From: Taudactylus pleione | Taxonomy: Eukaryota; Chordata; Amphibia; Anura; Myobatrachidae | Reading direction: 5' to 3' | Length of the DNA stretch: 64,000 nt | NCBI GenBank assembly: GCA_031769625.1 | Contig: JAUIMM010000736.1 | Coordinates: 1,569,001-1,633,000, forward strand | Shown: positions 23,176 through 33,379 of the stretch, piece by piece | Position numbering within the stretch: the stretch's first letter is position 1 | Layout of the letters: every line of letters begins with the position of its first letter | Program-made: the position numbers and the translations under genes | The notes under the pieces: generated by a model | Told to the model about the DNA's origin: nothing | The model's input: only the letters and a program-made list of their open reading frames with translations | The model's database searches: none

Positions 23176-24010
23176 GCAACCCCAGTATCTTCTCCCAGGT
23201 CTTATATGACTGTTTACAATCTTTTCAACCTGCCAATGGATCTGTTATAATGTAAAATGCGGACGATTTATTGTTGTATTTAGGTCACGTTTAAATGATA
23301 TTAAACTGTTGTGCTTTATCTCTCACTCACAGGACACAAGGTTGCTAAGGATAAACGGCAGCCATGCCAGGCTAAAGTCGAATACTCGGAATACTATCCA
23401 ACCCAGTGGACCAGGCATTATTTAGAGCAGTAGCTATTAATAACAAGATTTAATTGCAGGAACCTGTATTCAAATACTATATCCCTAGAATTATTTAAAA
23501 AATGATAGGGGGACTTATTTTACAGGTGATGTTTCCAAGAACATGTGTAAGGTGATGGGTAATAACACTAAGATTATCCCAGACTGTCTTTTCCTTTATT
23601 TGTCCCCCTTTGAGATACTGTTCAAACAGGCAGCCTCATGTGAAAATATGATAATGAGGTTACTGTGCAGGGTCTCACGAAGATGAATGAGAATAACAGA
23701 AATTGAAAGTGTTATTAACTAACATGTCTAATGCAAACTGTCATGATGTCAAACCTGGAGAATTTGTTATGATCCAAATTTTTTTTAGCTCAGGTTGTTT
23801 GACTGATCGGTGAAAAGGTCCATATCTGACGATACCACATCCTCAAAGGGTGGCCAGGGAAGATACGTGGGTCCATTCCACTCACTATAGGGAGGTTAAC
23901 CAACCGGTGGAGATACAAGGCAGAGACAAGGCCGATAACATGGACCTGTCGATTGCGAGCTTGTGCCGGGAGGATTAAAAAGGTGACGGTGAGATATTTG
24001 AGCTAAAGAA
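23176..24010 (+). other. ERV interior where pol is missing
   Basis: A complete retrovirus would have about 3.5 kb of protease, reverse transcriptase, RNase H and integrase here. Only about 0.8 kb is present, without a YVDD/YMDD-type motif. Around 23850-23975 the reading GPFHSL, with later VPGGL, is faintly like the C-terminal end of an integrase, but it contains stops and is tentative. A large internal deletion is the simplest reading. Confidence 0.55.
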
Positions 24011-24280
24011 ATGTGTAGATCAGTGCTTCCAGCAATGGAGTGGTCTGCTGTGGTCATCCTAGTTCTTTTTTCCAGAGTTTCTGTCATGATGATCTGTTTG
24101 GGGATACTCAGTGTCTGTGATGGAGGACCGATTGAGAAAATGGGAGCTGATGGCAGTGCTGATGGAGTGGAGTCAGGAGGAGTGCAATGCCAATCAGGGG
24201 AGTGTCTGACCAATCTTAGTACTGTTATTGTGTTACCTGGGAAGAGTAGTCCCAGAAGTTATGACCCTCACACATGTTGA
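24011..24280 (+). pseudogene. env: possible ERV env signal-peptide region
   Basis: An 89-codon frame opens with an ATG followed by a strongly hydrophobic stretch (VVILVLFSRVSVMMICLGIL, about residues 14-33), as expected of an Env leader. It is in a different frame from the transmembrane part that starts within it. Most of the surface subunit is absent. The identification depends on position between gag and the env C-terminus; it could be a chance hydrophobic ORF. Confidence 0.4.
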
Positions 24281-25034
24281 AATGCTTGGTATACATAAAA
24301 ACACACCATCACCATATCTTCACACGCAATATGAACACAGAGGCAAAAGAAATATGATACCTGGTGACGTGCATAAAGCTACTCATTTAATTAATGAGAC
24401 AACTGGCTTTCAAGTTTTAGTCGCACTGGATCCCACCAGGATTGCTCGGGGTACATTAAATTTTAGATATATTCAGGAACTTGCTAAATTGATAGATAAT
24501 ATCACCGAGATGTACAATGACACATTCAGGTATACAGGGAGAGAATTACAAGCATACAAGAAATAACTGGTGCAACACAGGCTAGTGTTGAATTATTTAA
24601 CTGCTGTTATTGGAGGGTATTGCATAACGTTAGCCACCCAATTTGGAGTAAAATGTTGCACCTATGTCACCAATGATACCAGCGACCCCATGGAGGTGAT
24701 AGACCGGAAGATGGATGAAATTCTGCAGCTAAAATGGGAGTTTCGTAAGAACCATAATGCTTCAGTGGCTGAAGTATGGGAGAAGATAGAAGGATGGGTT
24801 TCATGGCTGAACCCAGTGAAATGGTTCTCAGGTCTAGGGAAATGGGTCCAGGAAATGATCGCCAGTATAGGCAAATTCTTAATCCTTATACTGATTGTCA
24901 TCATAATAATTGGCATATGTGTCCGGTGTGTTCCTATTGTGTTGAAGTGTGGAAAATGTAAAACGAAAGAACGAAATTATGAAGGTGGTCAGTATGAATA
25001 CCGAGGTAAATACAGAACTGCATTACAACCCTGA
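24228..25034 (+). pseudogene. env: ERV env, C-terminal surface and transmembrane subunit, broken
   Basis: This frame encodes the end of the surface subunit and the fusion (TM) subunit of a retroviral envelope. Seen in order: a basic RGKR possible furin site (24339-24350), a helical heptad segment, an in-frame TAA stop at 24564-24566, then a conserved immunosuppressive-like helix and a GGYC...KCC cysteine motif (24612-24659). After these come N-glycosylation sites, a Trp-rich membrane-proximal stretch, a membrane anchor (about 24876-24923, LILILIVIIIIGI) and a Cys-rich cytoplasmic tail to the stop at 25032. No clearly hydrophobic fusion peptide follows the basic site. The cysteine spacing is C-X10-CC instead of the usual C-X6-CC. 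With the stop and the missing surface subunit it cannot make a full envelope. Confidence 0.75.
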
Positions 25035-25374
25035 ACTAGGAAATACCATTATTTAATGTATTATATTTAGACATGCATAGAATGTATTATTGAAATGTTA
25101 TTTTTAAAACACCTCAGATAATGTAAAGTCTCAATTCCCCTTCAAGACTGCCTTTATAGGACTGATGTATCCCTACACCTTTCACATGATCTTCCAAGAT
25201 CCGCGGTGTGCGTATAATAGTAGTTTTATGTCCCCACTCAGTGACACATTATTGATGGATTAAGAACCACCTTGTGCCATCCCATAATAACAGTAAATAG
25301 TATATAAATGTAAGCCTAAATTATATTTTAAAATCAGATTGTGATAGCATGTTGTTCGCTATCAAAGGGTGGAC
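25035..25374 (+). other. ERV 3' untranslated interior and polypurine tract
   Basis: AT-rich non-coding sequence between env and the 3' LTR. The purine-rich ATCAAAGGGTGGAC at 25361-25374 directly precedes the LTR start and is in the position of the polypurine tract that primes plus-strand DNA in retroviruses. Confidence 0.6.
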
Positions 25375-26716
25375 TGTCGAAGCTGGATAATTGGCTGAGA
25401 CAAGATCAGTTTAAAATGAGACCGCAAGACGCCATTTTGCGAATGGCTGCCTAAGCGCCATTTTAGATAAACTCACTCTTTAGTACATGTGGCGATATTA
25501 CTATTAGCATCATGCGATTGCATCTGTGACCGTCGCCATAAGTTACGGCGATTCATCAAAAGCCCATTTCATGACTTTACATAGTTTGGGTGCTCTGGAT
25601 AAAGTGTGTATATTATTATAATTCCCCTAAAGGATATATTTCAGAAATGGCTGTACAGTATGTAAAAATTGGATTGCATTAGCTAAACAGAGCAAATGGC
25701 CACGTGACAACTAGCTTGTGAAGACAAGCTTCATGGACATAACGTCTGCTCTCACTCCAGGTGGCCCTGCTCGAATACAGCAAGAGGGTCGTTTGTAGCA
25801 ACTTACATTAGCAGGCTTCCTACAATAAAATACCTTCAAAGCCAAGAGTGTTATCTGAGGTTTGGGTCTTGTAGCTGTGCTAATTTGCATCCACACAGGC
25901 CCTGGGAGAGCAAAGACCAGTATTTTGGAGCCTGAAAAGGGTGGGGTCTGCTGGGGCATGAGCAAGTCATGGAACTATAAGGCTCAGCATTCCACACTGC
26001 TAGGTGTTCATTTAGCATAAATGCTGTGAAATAAAGATTATTTGGTAACTAAGGTTTTATACATGATAAGTAAGCCATGATTGGTATTGTACTGATGCGT
26101 ACTCTTTCAACAGTATTCCGGTACCATCGGTGTGGAGATCGCATCATGCATTCTCAACTTATGGACCGCAGAGACTTCAAGCAACAAAATGTACATTATA
26201 TGAACAACTGTTAGGATGTTGCATGAGGCAGGAAACCAGAGACCCCCAGTTGTTAGAGGCTGTGTTGTGTCTATTTGAATCAACCTGTTAAATGGCTTGT
26301 AACATATGCCCTCTCCTTTAGGATCAATGGTATTAGCAACAAACTTCTCTATTGTGTTGTTTATTTCTGGTGGTATAAATATGTGTGCTCTGACCCTGTG
26401 TTCCTAGTCTTCATGCTGAATGCTGATTGACGAGGGGTTTCTTGCTGATGCCTAACATCTGGACCAGAGAGCGCGGGGTATGTATAATTGTATTTGGGTC
26501 TGTATAATCTCTTTGCGCTAAGATTATATGAGGATCATAGCGTGTAACTGCTGTACTTTTACTTGAATAATACTTTGTGCTTTGGAACCACAGATTCTAG
26601 GTCTGGAGTCTTTATTTACTGCATGACTGCGTACGCAAATTAGTGTCATCCTTAGAGGTTTATAGGTAGGATATTAGAAGGTATAGGCAGGGGTATATAG
26701 AGGTTCAAAGGCAGTA
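25375..26716 (+). repeat. ERV 3' long terminal repeat
   Basis: Direct repeat of 18775-20363, beginning TGTCGAAGCTGG. It lacks the 247-base block found in the 5' copy, joining GGTGTTCA directly to TTTAGCATAAATG at 26010/26011. A TATA box is at 26374. From about 26717 the sequence aligns with DIRS leader, so I place the end there. Confidence 0.8.
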
Positions 26717-27110
26717 TCCTTATCCCCCAGGCCGGCCTCCTCTCTGCTCCTCGGTGGCCATCTTTGCAGAAGCAAGGTGAACGCTGCTGGAAGCTGCTGA
26801 TCGGTGGCATCGTGGTCTGAGTCCCTGGCATACCTCTCCTCCGTTGAAACAGGTCTGTGTATGCAGCGCTGTGTCCTACCAGGCTCTGTGTCTGCGTAGT
26901 TGAGGATCAGCGCTGATAGTGCAGGGATTGATTTCTTTGCATTGTATGTGACTTCTGCTAGCGACTGCTGCCTGTACTTTCACTTTCTACTGTCAGCCAT
27001 TTCACTGTCCCTGCTCCTCTTCTGCTAAAGCCCTTGCGGTGCGGTGATTGCAGGGTGGTTCTCCCAGTATACTAACGAGTATCAGTGAGAGGGGTCACAT
27101 ACTTACCATC
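26717..27110 (+). mobile_element. DIRS copy A resumed, leader
   Basis: Aligns with DIRS copy C at about 40820-41090: CATACCTCTCC, GTATGCAGCGCTGTGTCCTA and TGTATGTGACTT all have counterparts. It completes the element started at 18107-18774, showing that the ERV landed inside a pre-existing DIRS. Confidence 0.75.
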
Positions 27111-28076
27111 ATGTCTGAGAGTGAATTTTCTCTCCAGCTTCTGTGTACTACGTGCAAAGTACCAATAGCGGAGAGGGAGGGTAACGCGGAGGGGCTATGT
27201 CGGCAGTGTTATTTATTGGCGCGGCCAATTACTGTCACGGCTCCGGTACAGGAACCGCCATGGGCTTGTTTCGCCAAAGCGCTTACAACCCTAGTGGGCC
27301 AGTTAGCTCCGCAACCTGCATTTTCACAGATGGGATTGTCCCAGCAGTCAGTGGTGTCGTCACCCATGCAGGGTTTCCCGAGACAACTGATGGTACCCCA
27401 CAGTCTTTCTATTTCCCCTCTCCAGGTCTCTCAGGAGCCGGCGTGGGTTAATTCACTAACAAGTTCTGTACAGAATTTGTCGGACGTGTTACAAGGGGAG
27501 TCTGTGTTGCGGCCACATAAGCGGCCGGTGGCATCTCTGTCCGCTCCCTATGAGGATGACGACGTGACGTCCGATGATGGGGAGATTCTGGATCTCTCTG
27601 ACCAAGAACCTCTCCGTACTAAAGAGTCGGATGCTAAGTCCAAGTATTATATTCCTGGCCTTATTCGGGCAGTCCGCACAGCTTTAGTTATTGAGGATGA
27701 TGATCCTCCGGTGTCCAAGTCCAAATATGCCTTTTTTAAGGACATTAAGGGTGACGCCACAGTGTTTCCTCTTTTGGGTCAGTTAGTAGACCATTTAGAG
27801 GAGGCGTGGAAACATCCTGGTAAACGGTATCAGCCTCAGAGGCGCTTAACTGTGGCTTATCCGTTTGCGGACAATTATTTTTCTAAGTGGGAATCCCCTC
27901 CACAAGTGGATTCTTACGTGACACGCCTAGTCCAAAGTGCCACATTGCCCATGCCCTCCTTGAAGGATGCTACGGACCGTAAGGTGGAGATCTGCTTAAA
28001 GTCCATTTATTCCCTCGCAGGGGGGGGCTATGGCCGTATGTTGTGTAGCCAGAGTTATGGAGCGCAGGGCCGATAG
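27111..28076 (+). pseudogene. DIRS copy A ORF1 (Gag-like), frameshifted
   Basis: The likely start is the ATG at 27111 (MSESEFSLQLLCTTCK). Near the N-terminus lies CX2C-X14-CX2C (27144-27209), a possible zinc-binding module shared with DIRS copy D. A Ser/Asp/Glu-rich acidic region follows, then a conserved helical part ending in the poly-G run at 28019-28025, where the frame is lost. The following frame (28030 onward) carries on the same protein. In DIRS elements ORF1 is thought to be the Gag counterpart. Related proteins are at 41386 (copy C), about 52255 (copy D, minus) and 36930 (copy B, minus). Confidence 0.75.
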
Positions 28077-29435
28077 TTTGGAGGCGTCTTTAGGTTCCGA
28101 CTATTCGGCTAAACAGGCCGAGTTGGTAGGCAATCTCCGGGATTCGGCCACTTACATCAATGAAGCGGCCTTGGATATCAGTACCCTAACTTCTCGGATT
28201 TCTTCGGCAGCTGTAGCTGCTCGTCGCGCCTTATGGTTGCGATCTTGGAAGGAGGACGCTGATTCCAAGAAGGGCTTGGAAGCTTTGCCTTTTAATGGAG
28301 ATGTCCTATTTGGTCCGAATCTGGACAAAATTGTAGCCACGCTGGCGGCAGCAAAATCTGCATGTCTCCCGTCTGCTGCGGTCCCTTCCAGTTCGGGTAC
28401 CTCGTCCTTTCGGCCTTACAGGGCAGGCCTAAAGCACAGTCTTTACCCCGACAGGCTGGCCCCAAAAAATCGGCTAAGCCCCGGAAACAGGCCTGGAGTA
28501 CCAGACGTCCGGCCCCTAAGTCAGATGACAAGCCTGCAGCCTGACGGTCCGGGCCTCCCTTTGGGGGATCCCAAAGTGGGAGGCCGCCTGCTGCAGTTCG
28601 CCCAGTGTTGGTCGATAACCACGACAGACAATTGGGTTCACGAAGTGGTTTCTCACGGGTATGCCCTCTCCTTTCGGCACAGGCCCCCATCCCGATTCTT
28701 CATCACGGGCCTTCCATTAGACCGGAACAAAGCCGTGGAACTGCGGAAGGTTTTGCACACTATGCTCCAGGCTGGAGTTATAGTGCCTGTTCCATTCTCC
28801 CAGAGGGGCCAGGGTTTCTATTCCAATCTATTTTTGGTGCAGAAACCCAATGGGTCGTACCTTCCGATTCTCAACCTCAAGGCCCTCAACAAGTCCTTGC
28901 GGGTGCCACGTTTTCGGATGGAGACCCTACGGTCCATCATTCTGGTGCTGGAACCTGGGGATTACATGGTGTCATTGGACATACAGGACGCTTACCTGCA
29001 TGTCCCTATTCTTTTACGCCATCAACTGTTTCTCAGGTTTGCAATCGCAACGATCACTTCCAGTTTCGGGCGTTACCTTTTGGCCTGGCGACAGCACCAC
29101 GTGTGTTCACCAAGGTCATGGCGGTCATGGAGGCTTATCTGCGGCTGCAGGGAGTCCGCTTGTTGCCGTACCTAGACGATCTTCTATTGGTAGCAGGATC
29201 TCCAGAGCTCCTTCTACGCCACTTGGACATGACGATTGCAGTTCTGCAACATCACGGCTGGTTAATAAACTGGCAAAAGTCCACTCTGATCCCGTCTCAG
29301 AGGATTCTGCACCTCGGAGCCTTATTGGACTCCAGTCAGCAGAGGATCTTTGTGACGGGGGAAAAGATCTCTGCCTTACAGTTGAAGGTGCGCAATTGTC
29401 TGCAGAGTCGCCGAGTGGGAGGCACATATAGAAAC
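28030..29435 (+). pseudogene. DIRS copy A reverse transcriptase, truncated
   Basis: The frame from 28030 continues ORF1 and then enters a reverse transcriptase. Motif A is VSLDIQDAYLHVPI (about 28969-29010); a frameshift near 29040 moves the rest into another frame, with FQFRALPFGLATAPRVFTK and the catalytic YLDDLLL at about 29167-29187. The next block, WLINWQKSTLIPSQ, is typical of DIRS-type RT. The element then stops at about 29435, before RNase H and the tyrosine recombinase, and joins a Tc1-like end. LDD in place of retroviral VDD/MDD is normal for DIRS. Confidence 0.85.
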
Positions 29436-29597
29436 CGTTGTAATTCCTACACCGTTCACGTGATTTGGATGTAATTACCCTCAAAATTAATCTGAAAGTC
29501 TGCAGTTAAAAGAACATCTTGTTTGTTTCATTTCAAAGCCATTGCCAAAATATGAAAATTCTGTCAATGTCCCAATATTTAGGCACCTGACTGTACA
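29436..29597. mobile_element. right end of a Tc1-like transposon
   Basis: It ends TCCCAATATTTAGGCACCTG then ACTGTA, the inverted-terminal sequence of a Tc1/mariner family that ends CAGTCAGGTCC. Only about 160 bases remain, adjoining truncated DIRS copy A, so the rest has been lost. Confidence 0.6.
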
Positions 29598-29886
29598 TAC
29601 TGGCTGCTTTTGCATGTAGTCCACAAATACTGCACAGCTTTATTATTACTCTATAATATAGATGTCAGTTTGGAAACACTCCTCCCAAATCTAAATCTCT
29701 CTGCACATTTTACATCTGCCTCACCTGCAGTGCAGCATGGTTCACCAAGATGATCAGTTGAGAGAGATATCTCACTCTATTCCCAACTCTGAATCAGGCC
29801 CTGTGTGTTATTTGCATCAGTTGCTATTTTTAAACTCTGCCAACCTCCATCTAGTAGCTCACGGTGACTGTCATATATACTATACA
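29598..29886. other. intergenic with a MITE-end remnant
   Basis: No gene. ACTCTGAATCAGGCCC near 29789-29804 is a lone right end of the GGGCCTGATTCAGA family. Confidence 0.45.
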
Positions 29887-29888
29887 TA

Positions 29889-31164
29889 CGAGTTATGTCT
29901 ATTAAATAACGAGACTGATTAAATAACTCTTCTTTATATATTGGTATTACAATTTAATGTTTGTCCCCTTCAATATACTCCCCATTTGCACTAATACATC
30001 GCTGTAGTCTTGCACTGGTCGAAGGTATGGAGCAAATCAATTTCTGTTAGTTGTTTCAATATATCTGCTGTTTTCTTCTTTACAGCATCAACTGATTCAA
30101 AATGTGTCCCTTTAAGCACTGATTTAACTTTTGGGAAAAGATAAAAGTCGCAAGGTGCTAAATCGGGCGAATATGGAGGATGTTCAAGTGTAGTAGTGTG
30201 ATTGTCGGCCAAAAACATTGTCCTGGTGAAGAATGAAACCATTTTTCCACAGTTGCGGCCGTTTCTTTCTGACGCTTTTTCTCAGCTTTTTCAAAACTTC
30301 CTTATAATAATGCTGGTTAACTGTTGTGCCTTCTGGAACCCATTCTTGCAAAATTACACCCTTGATATAAAAAAAAACAATGAGCATTGCTTTGAATTTT
30401 GACTTGTTTTGACAAGCTTTTTTCATTCTTGGTGATGGCAGGGTTTACAAGTGCATTGACTGTCTTTTGGTTTCAGGATTGTACTGGAAGATCCAGGTCT
30501 CATCACAAGTGATTACATAATGAAACAGGTTTGGATCTGCGTCAAGTTGCTGCAGAATGTCAACACAACATTCCTTGCGACGTTCTTTTTGCTCTGGTGT
30601 GAGAACCCTTGGGTCCATCTTTGCACAAACTTTCGTCATGTTAAGATCCTCACGCAAAATTATCCAAGCGGTGTCTTTGTCAATGTTCACAGATTCAGCT
30701 ATCATTCGAACACTCAGTGGTCTTTTCAAACAATCTGACTGATTTTTTTCTACATTTTCTTCAGTTCTTGAAGTGCAAAGTCGTCCAGGGCGTTCATCAT
30801 CTTTGACATTCTCACGTCCCTCGCTGAATCTTTTGTGCCACTCAAACACATGCGCACGAGACAGGCAGTCATTCCCTTAGGCCGTAGTAAGCATTTGAAA
30901 ACATTCCGTTGGTGTTTTGTGCAATTTTACAAAGTTTAAAATTGACACGTTGTTCAACTTTTAAACTTTGCATTTTTCGGCACTCTACAGAGAACACAAC
31001 CAAATTAAATGGCGACTCACAATCAACTGAACGTCATAGAGTGTTGCCGCTTATCATGCAGGTTCAGACAAGTTCAAGGTTACTACGTATGCAGTTAGAA
31101 CCGGTTCTGACTGCTTTGTTTACTACGAGGAATCACTGTCTCGTTATTTTATAGACATACCTCG
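29889..31164 (-). mobile_element. mariner transposon, full length
   Basis: Inverted ends CGAG(T/G)TATGTCTAT(T/A)AAATAAC lie at both edges, flanked by TA at 29887-29888 and 31165-31166. The length of about 1.28 kb is normal for mariner. One decayed transposase gene fills the minus strand. Confidence 0.9.
29991..30973 (-). pseudogene. mariner transposase (D,D34D type), frameshifted
   Basis: It would cut and paste the element at TA sites. The start is the ATG at 30973 (MQSLKVEQRVN). A helix-turn-helix region with VFEWHKRFSEGR follows a frameshift near 30865. Catalytic residues seen: the first Asp in CDETWIFQY (about 30504), the second in LHQDN (about 30222) and the third in YSPDLAPCDFYLFP (about 30149), which fit the D,D34D mariner pattern. 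Breaks occur near 30865, 30440 and 30220, so three separate frames are needed and the gene is dead. The 5' and 3' limits fit a protein of the usual ~340 residues. The close, symmetrical TIRs suggest the copy moved before the gene decayed. Confidence 0.9.
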
Positions 31165-31166
31165 TA

Positions 31167-31515
31167 CTCTTTATTTACTAAACCCAGTAAGATCGCAAAC
31201 TGACAGGCACACTGCTGCTCTTCACTTGAAGAAGCTTAATGAGCAGGTGGATACATTGGGATGAAACCCCCCAATACCCCAATGTTGATTTTGCCTTTTA
31301 AATGACTGCTACTGTAAAACATTGGGCAGTGTCGCATGGAACTCAGGATGCTTGCAGTCCACAGGCTATTACATTTACCCCATAGTGTCAGTGCCCTTAA
31401 AGTCACAGAAGGATTGCTACAATTACTTGGAAACTGTTACAATCTGTACCACATAATTAACTGAGATTTTTTTTATAATATATTATAGTATTTTTATATG
31501 GTTATAAGTGATTTA
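31167..31515. other. intergenic, no feature recognised
   Basis: No ORF or repeat terminus could be supported here. Confidence 0.4.
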
Positions 31516-31658
31516 GGGGTCTATTTACTAAGCAGTGTTAGGAGACAGAGTGAAAAGTGATAAGGTGCCAGCCAGACAGCTCCCAACTGTAATTTTTCAA
31601 ACACAGCCTGTGAGATGACAGTTGGGAGTTGATTGGTTGATTGGAGTAAATAGACCCC
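31516..31658. mobile_element. short MITE, GGGGTCTATTTACT ends
   Basis: GGGGTCTATTTACT at the left is exactly complemented by AGTAAATAGACCCC at the right. Inside, CAGCTCCCAACTGT pairs with ACAGTTGGGAGTT. It resembles the TTTACTAAAG foldbacks elsewhere in the window. Confidence 0.75.
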
Positions 31659-31779
31659 GAAATGTGACCCGACGAAAGTGCCACACATAAAGGGCACTGA
31701 ATCGTTTCCACATGAAATGCTGCTATAAGTGTCGCCTGTTTGCCTGGAGTGCTGCAGCATGTGGATTGTGGGTAAAAGT

Positions 31780-32062
31780 GTAGTTCCGGCGCTGTCTGTG
31801 ATCTATTCTGAATTAAAGAGCTTCTTGATAGTGTTCTCAATTTGTTCAGAGATATATGTAAAAAATGGAAAACAACAATATCATGTAATAATGTAAAATA
31901 AGTTCTCATAGGATATAGGTGTACACTCACTCTCTTATGGTGATAAATAGACGTTGGACCCAACTTTCACCGTGGTCCTGCGGTGGTTGTGGAATTGAAC
32001 AAATTGAGAACACTATCAAGAAGCTCTTTAATTCAGTATAGATCACAGACAGCGCTGGAACT
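31780..32062. repeat. long inverted repeat, ~65-base arms
   Basis: The left arm around GCGCTGTCTGTGATCTATTC (31790-31850) is complemented by GAATTCAGTATAGATCACAG-like sequence to 32060, with about 145 bases between. Arms match almost completely. Confidence 0.85.
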
Positions 32063-32184
32063 ACCCTTTTAATTCCAAATACTGTTCCGATAGTCAAATA
32101 AGGCTGCTAATTGCCAAAAAGGTCCTTTGCCAGAAAGGGCCTATGGAATTAACAATAATAATGTTGTTTTGTGTGGTGATAAGG

Positions 32185-32600
32185 GTGAAGTTTTCATTCC
32201 TCTTATCGGGCCTACTTTTTGAGACTTTTTCTACCTGAGTTCACCCAAATACAACTAATAACCGTCATTTCTTTTAGTAAACAACGCGTTTTGTCATGAG
32301 GAAGTAATTTATGACGAAATGCGTTGAGGGACAAGATATCAAAATCCAAAGTGGGCCCTACAGGGTGTCAAAGAGCTTGTCCCTATAAAGGGAGGCAGCA
32401 AGTGTACTAACATCTGTCCCACAATGGTCGCGATGTCTATGTATATATGTGAATATGAGTTTTACATTTGATTTTATGTTTTTAAAAAAAATAAAACTGT
32501 GTACTAAAAGAAAAGAAGGTTATTAGTTGCATTTGGGTGAACTCAAGTTGAAAAGGTCTCATAGTAGGCCCGATAAGGGTGAAGATTTTATTCCTCATAT
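32185..32600. repeat. second long inverted repeat, ~65-base arms
   Basis: The left arm ends ...CACCCAAATACAACTAATAACC (to about 32263); the right arm starts GGTTATTAGTTGCATTTGGG at 32518. Both outer ends carry GATAAGGGTGAAG...CTTATC-like segments. The loop contains a smaller palindrome around AACGCGTTTTGTCATGAGG and GACGAAATGCGTT. Confidence 0.8.
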
Positions 32601-33002
32601 CAGCTGACAACACTCTATGTAAGAAGGACAAAAATTATACTCTACAAAGGGGGAATTGTATCCCACATAGAGTTGTATAATACAGTTTAGGCACTCCCCT
32701 AAATAACAACATTGTTATTCATATATATATGAATTGTGTTTTTTAAATAAAAGGTACCTTTAAGTTTTTTTGCAGTATAGTTATATTATTTTATATGTAC
32801 ACACTGTCTATTTAGGCTTGTTATTAATCAGCGCTCTCCCACTACCCTGTCTTTAGTTAGTTTTTTTGTGAGGGGTTTGCAAATTTATATCCGAATTGGG
32901 AATTGCAACAGATGAATAATTTATTTATTTATTACATATTGGTTGTGAATTAGCGCTGGGTTTGTTCTTTACACTATATAAATACATTTTAATAAGGGAA
33001 TT
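32601..33002. other. intergenic, no gene
   Basis: AT-rich spacer with small palindromes around ATATATATGAAT. No coding signal. Confidence 0.45.
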
Positions 33003-33379
33003 TTTTGTCGTTACCTGTACATTCTTGTTTCTCAGAGTCCATGGGGGACACAGGTATGACAATGGGTATAGGTGGTGAGCTGGAGCCTGGGTACCAAATC
33101 GTTAATATTCTTTACCCATCAGCAGCAGCAGCACAGGCTTTCTTTCCCCTGTACCCTGCCCCCAGCCTAGAGGACCAGTATTAGTTAACAAGCCCAAGGC
33201 CAGGAGCAAGAGGAAGGAGAGGGAAGACCAGCACAGACACATGCAAAACATAATTTACATAGTGATGGTGAAAGGAGGAACCAGTAACAATATAACCATG
33301 CTAGCCAGGTGCCTCAGAGTGAGCACCCTGTGTCCCCATGGACTCCAAGAAAAGGATTTTACAGGTAAGGACAAAAATC

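Noticed and set aside
28292..28690. 132-codon minus-strand ORF
   Set aside because: It overlaps the DIRS copy A coding frames on the opposite strand and has no motif of its own.
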